A DNA stretch of 5,263 nucleotides from Acinetobacter sp. N54.MGS-139 (GTDB lineage: Bacteria > Pseudomonadota > Gammaproteobacteria > Burkholderiales > Burkholderiaceae_F), in the NCBI GenBank assembly GCA_000980495.1, contig LARN01000077.1, positions 1 through 5,263 on the forward strand, given 5' to 3'. Of this stretch, positions 5,119-5,263 are shown piece after piece. How positions within the stretch are numbered: position 1 is the stretch's first letter; each line of letters opens with the position of its first letter. The position numbers and the translations under genes are program-made. Under the pieces are notes generated by a model. That model made no database searches and was not told the origin of the DNA. It saw only the letters and a program-made list of their open reading frames with translations.

Positions 5119-5147
5119 AAAGCCAGGCTTTAGGGTCTGGCTTTTTT
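5119..5147 (+). terminator. intrinsic terminator of efp
   Basis: AAAGCCAG (5119-5126) pairs with CTGGCTTT (5137-5144), and the pairing can continue inward through two G-U pairs and a C-G pair to a TTAG tetraloop. The 3' arm runs directly into TTTTTT (5142-5147). On the minus strand the stem is followed by TTTGGTTTTT, so it may also stop transcription arriving from the right. Confidence 0.88.
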
Positions 5148-5171
5148 CTTGCCTAAAAATCCCGCCCAAAC

Positions 5172-5221
5172 TCCCGCGAAATAGTTCGGTATTGACTTTT
5201 AGTCCTTCAAGTTTCGCGGGA
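5172..5221. repeat. long-range inverted repeat with internal hairpin
   Basis: TCCCGCGAAA (5172-5181) and TTTCGCGGGA (5212-5221) are exact reverse complements, ten base pairs, separated by 30 bases. The intervening stretch holds a small dyad, GACT-TTT-AGTC (5194-5204). Only weak T-richness follows (AATTTGTTGTT), so it is a poor terminator. It could be a structured RNA element, a palindromic intergenic repeat or a protein-binding site; no reading frame is seen here. Confidence 0.5.
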
Positions 5222-5240
5222 ATTTGTTGTTAATGCCAAG

Positions 5241-5263
5241 AAGCTCGAGAATGTCTCGGGCTT
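5241..5263. repeat. terminator-like hairpin at the right edge
   Basis: AAGCTCGAGA (5241-5250) pairs with TCTCGGGCTT (5254-5263) over ten base pairs with one T-G wobble and a three-base loop. The 3' arm ends in CTT exactly at the window edge. If more T residues follow it would be an intrinsic terminator on the plus strand; on the minus strand only TTCTT follows. This cannot be decided from the window. Confidence 0.45.

Noticed and set aside
5192..5226. TTGACT at 5192-5197 considered as a promoter for a small RNA
   Set aside because: No -10 box lies 16-18 bases downstream; that interval is the GC-rich arm CGCGGGA of the inverted repeat.
1..5263. Mobile element, CRISPR array, tRNA, toxin-antitoxin or defence system
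   Set aside because: I found no transposase, regularly spaced direct repeats, tRNA cloverleaf or known defence domains. Every long gene here is conserved housekeeping.

Overview
The window looks like conserved chromosomal core DNA of a betaproteobacterium, probably Burkholderiales; a Sutterella/Parasutterella-like gut lineage is only a guess. Three things point there: an EarP/EF-P pair in which EF-P carries arginine rather than lysine at the modified loop position, protein sequences close to what I remember of the Neisseria homologues, and a ribosomal RNA operon leader whose boxA block resembles Burkholderia leaders. Base composition is moderate: coding regions are fairly balanced and intergenic regions are AT-rich.

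Layout. Positions 1 to about 321 (minus strand) hold no protein gene. They appear to be the promoter and leader region of an rRNA operon transcribed off the left edge: two tandem sigma70 promoters (P1 at 293-321, P2 at 195-222), a GNRA-capped boxB-like hairpin, a boxA antitermination element and further leader hairpins. The 16S gene itself should begin shortly beyond position 1. An AT-rich stretch (322-410) lies upstream of P1, followed by an intrinsic terminator (418-452) that ends the uvrC-pgsA unit. pgsA (475-1074) and uvrC (about 1058-2911) are on the minus strand and overlap by 17 bases, the uvrC-pgsA arrangement known from many proteobacteria. A divergent intergenic region of roughly 300 bases separates uvrC from earP (plus strand, 3209-4297). 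About 220 bases later comes efp (4519-5076), with its own sigma70-like promoter and a leader hairpin. A strong intrinsic terminator follows efp, and the right edge is dense with inverted repeats.

How the genes work together. EarP transfers rhamnose from dTDP-rhamnose to Arg32 of EF-P, which lets EF-P rescue ribosomes stalled at polyproline stretches, so the two plus-strand genes are enzyme and substrate. UvrC makes the dual incisions of nucleotide excision repair. PgsA makes phosphatidylglycerophosphate, the precursor of phosphatidylglycerol and cardiolipin. UvrC and PgsA have no obvious biochemical link despite their conserved pairing.

I see no mobile element, CRISPR array, tRNA or defence system, and no convincing undescribed system. 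The points most worth checking are the rRNA leader at the left edge (easily mistaken for a basic 88-residue ORF), the unusual inverted repeats around efp, and a possible short reading frame converging on the end of earP.
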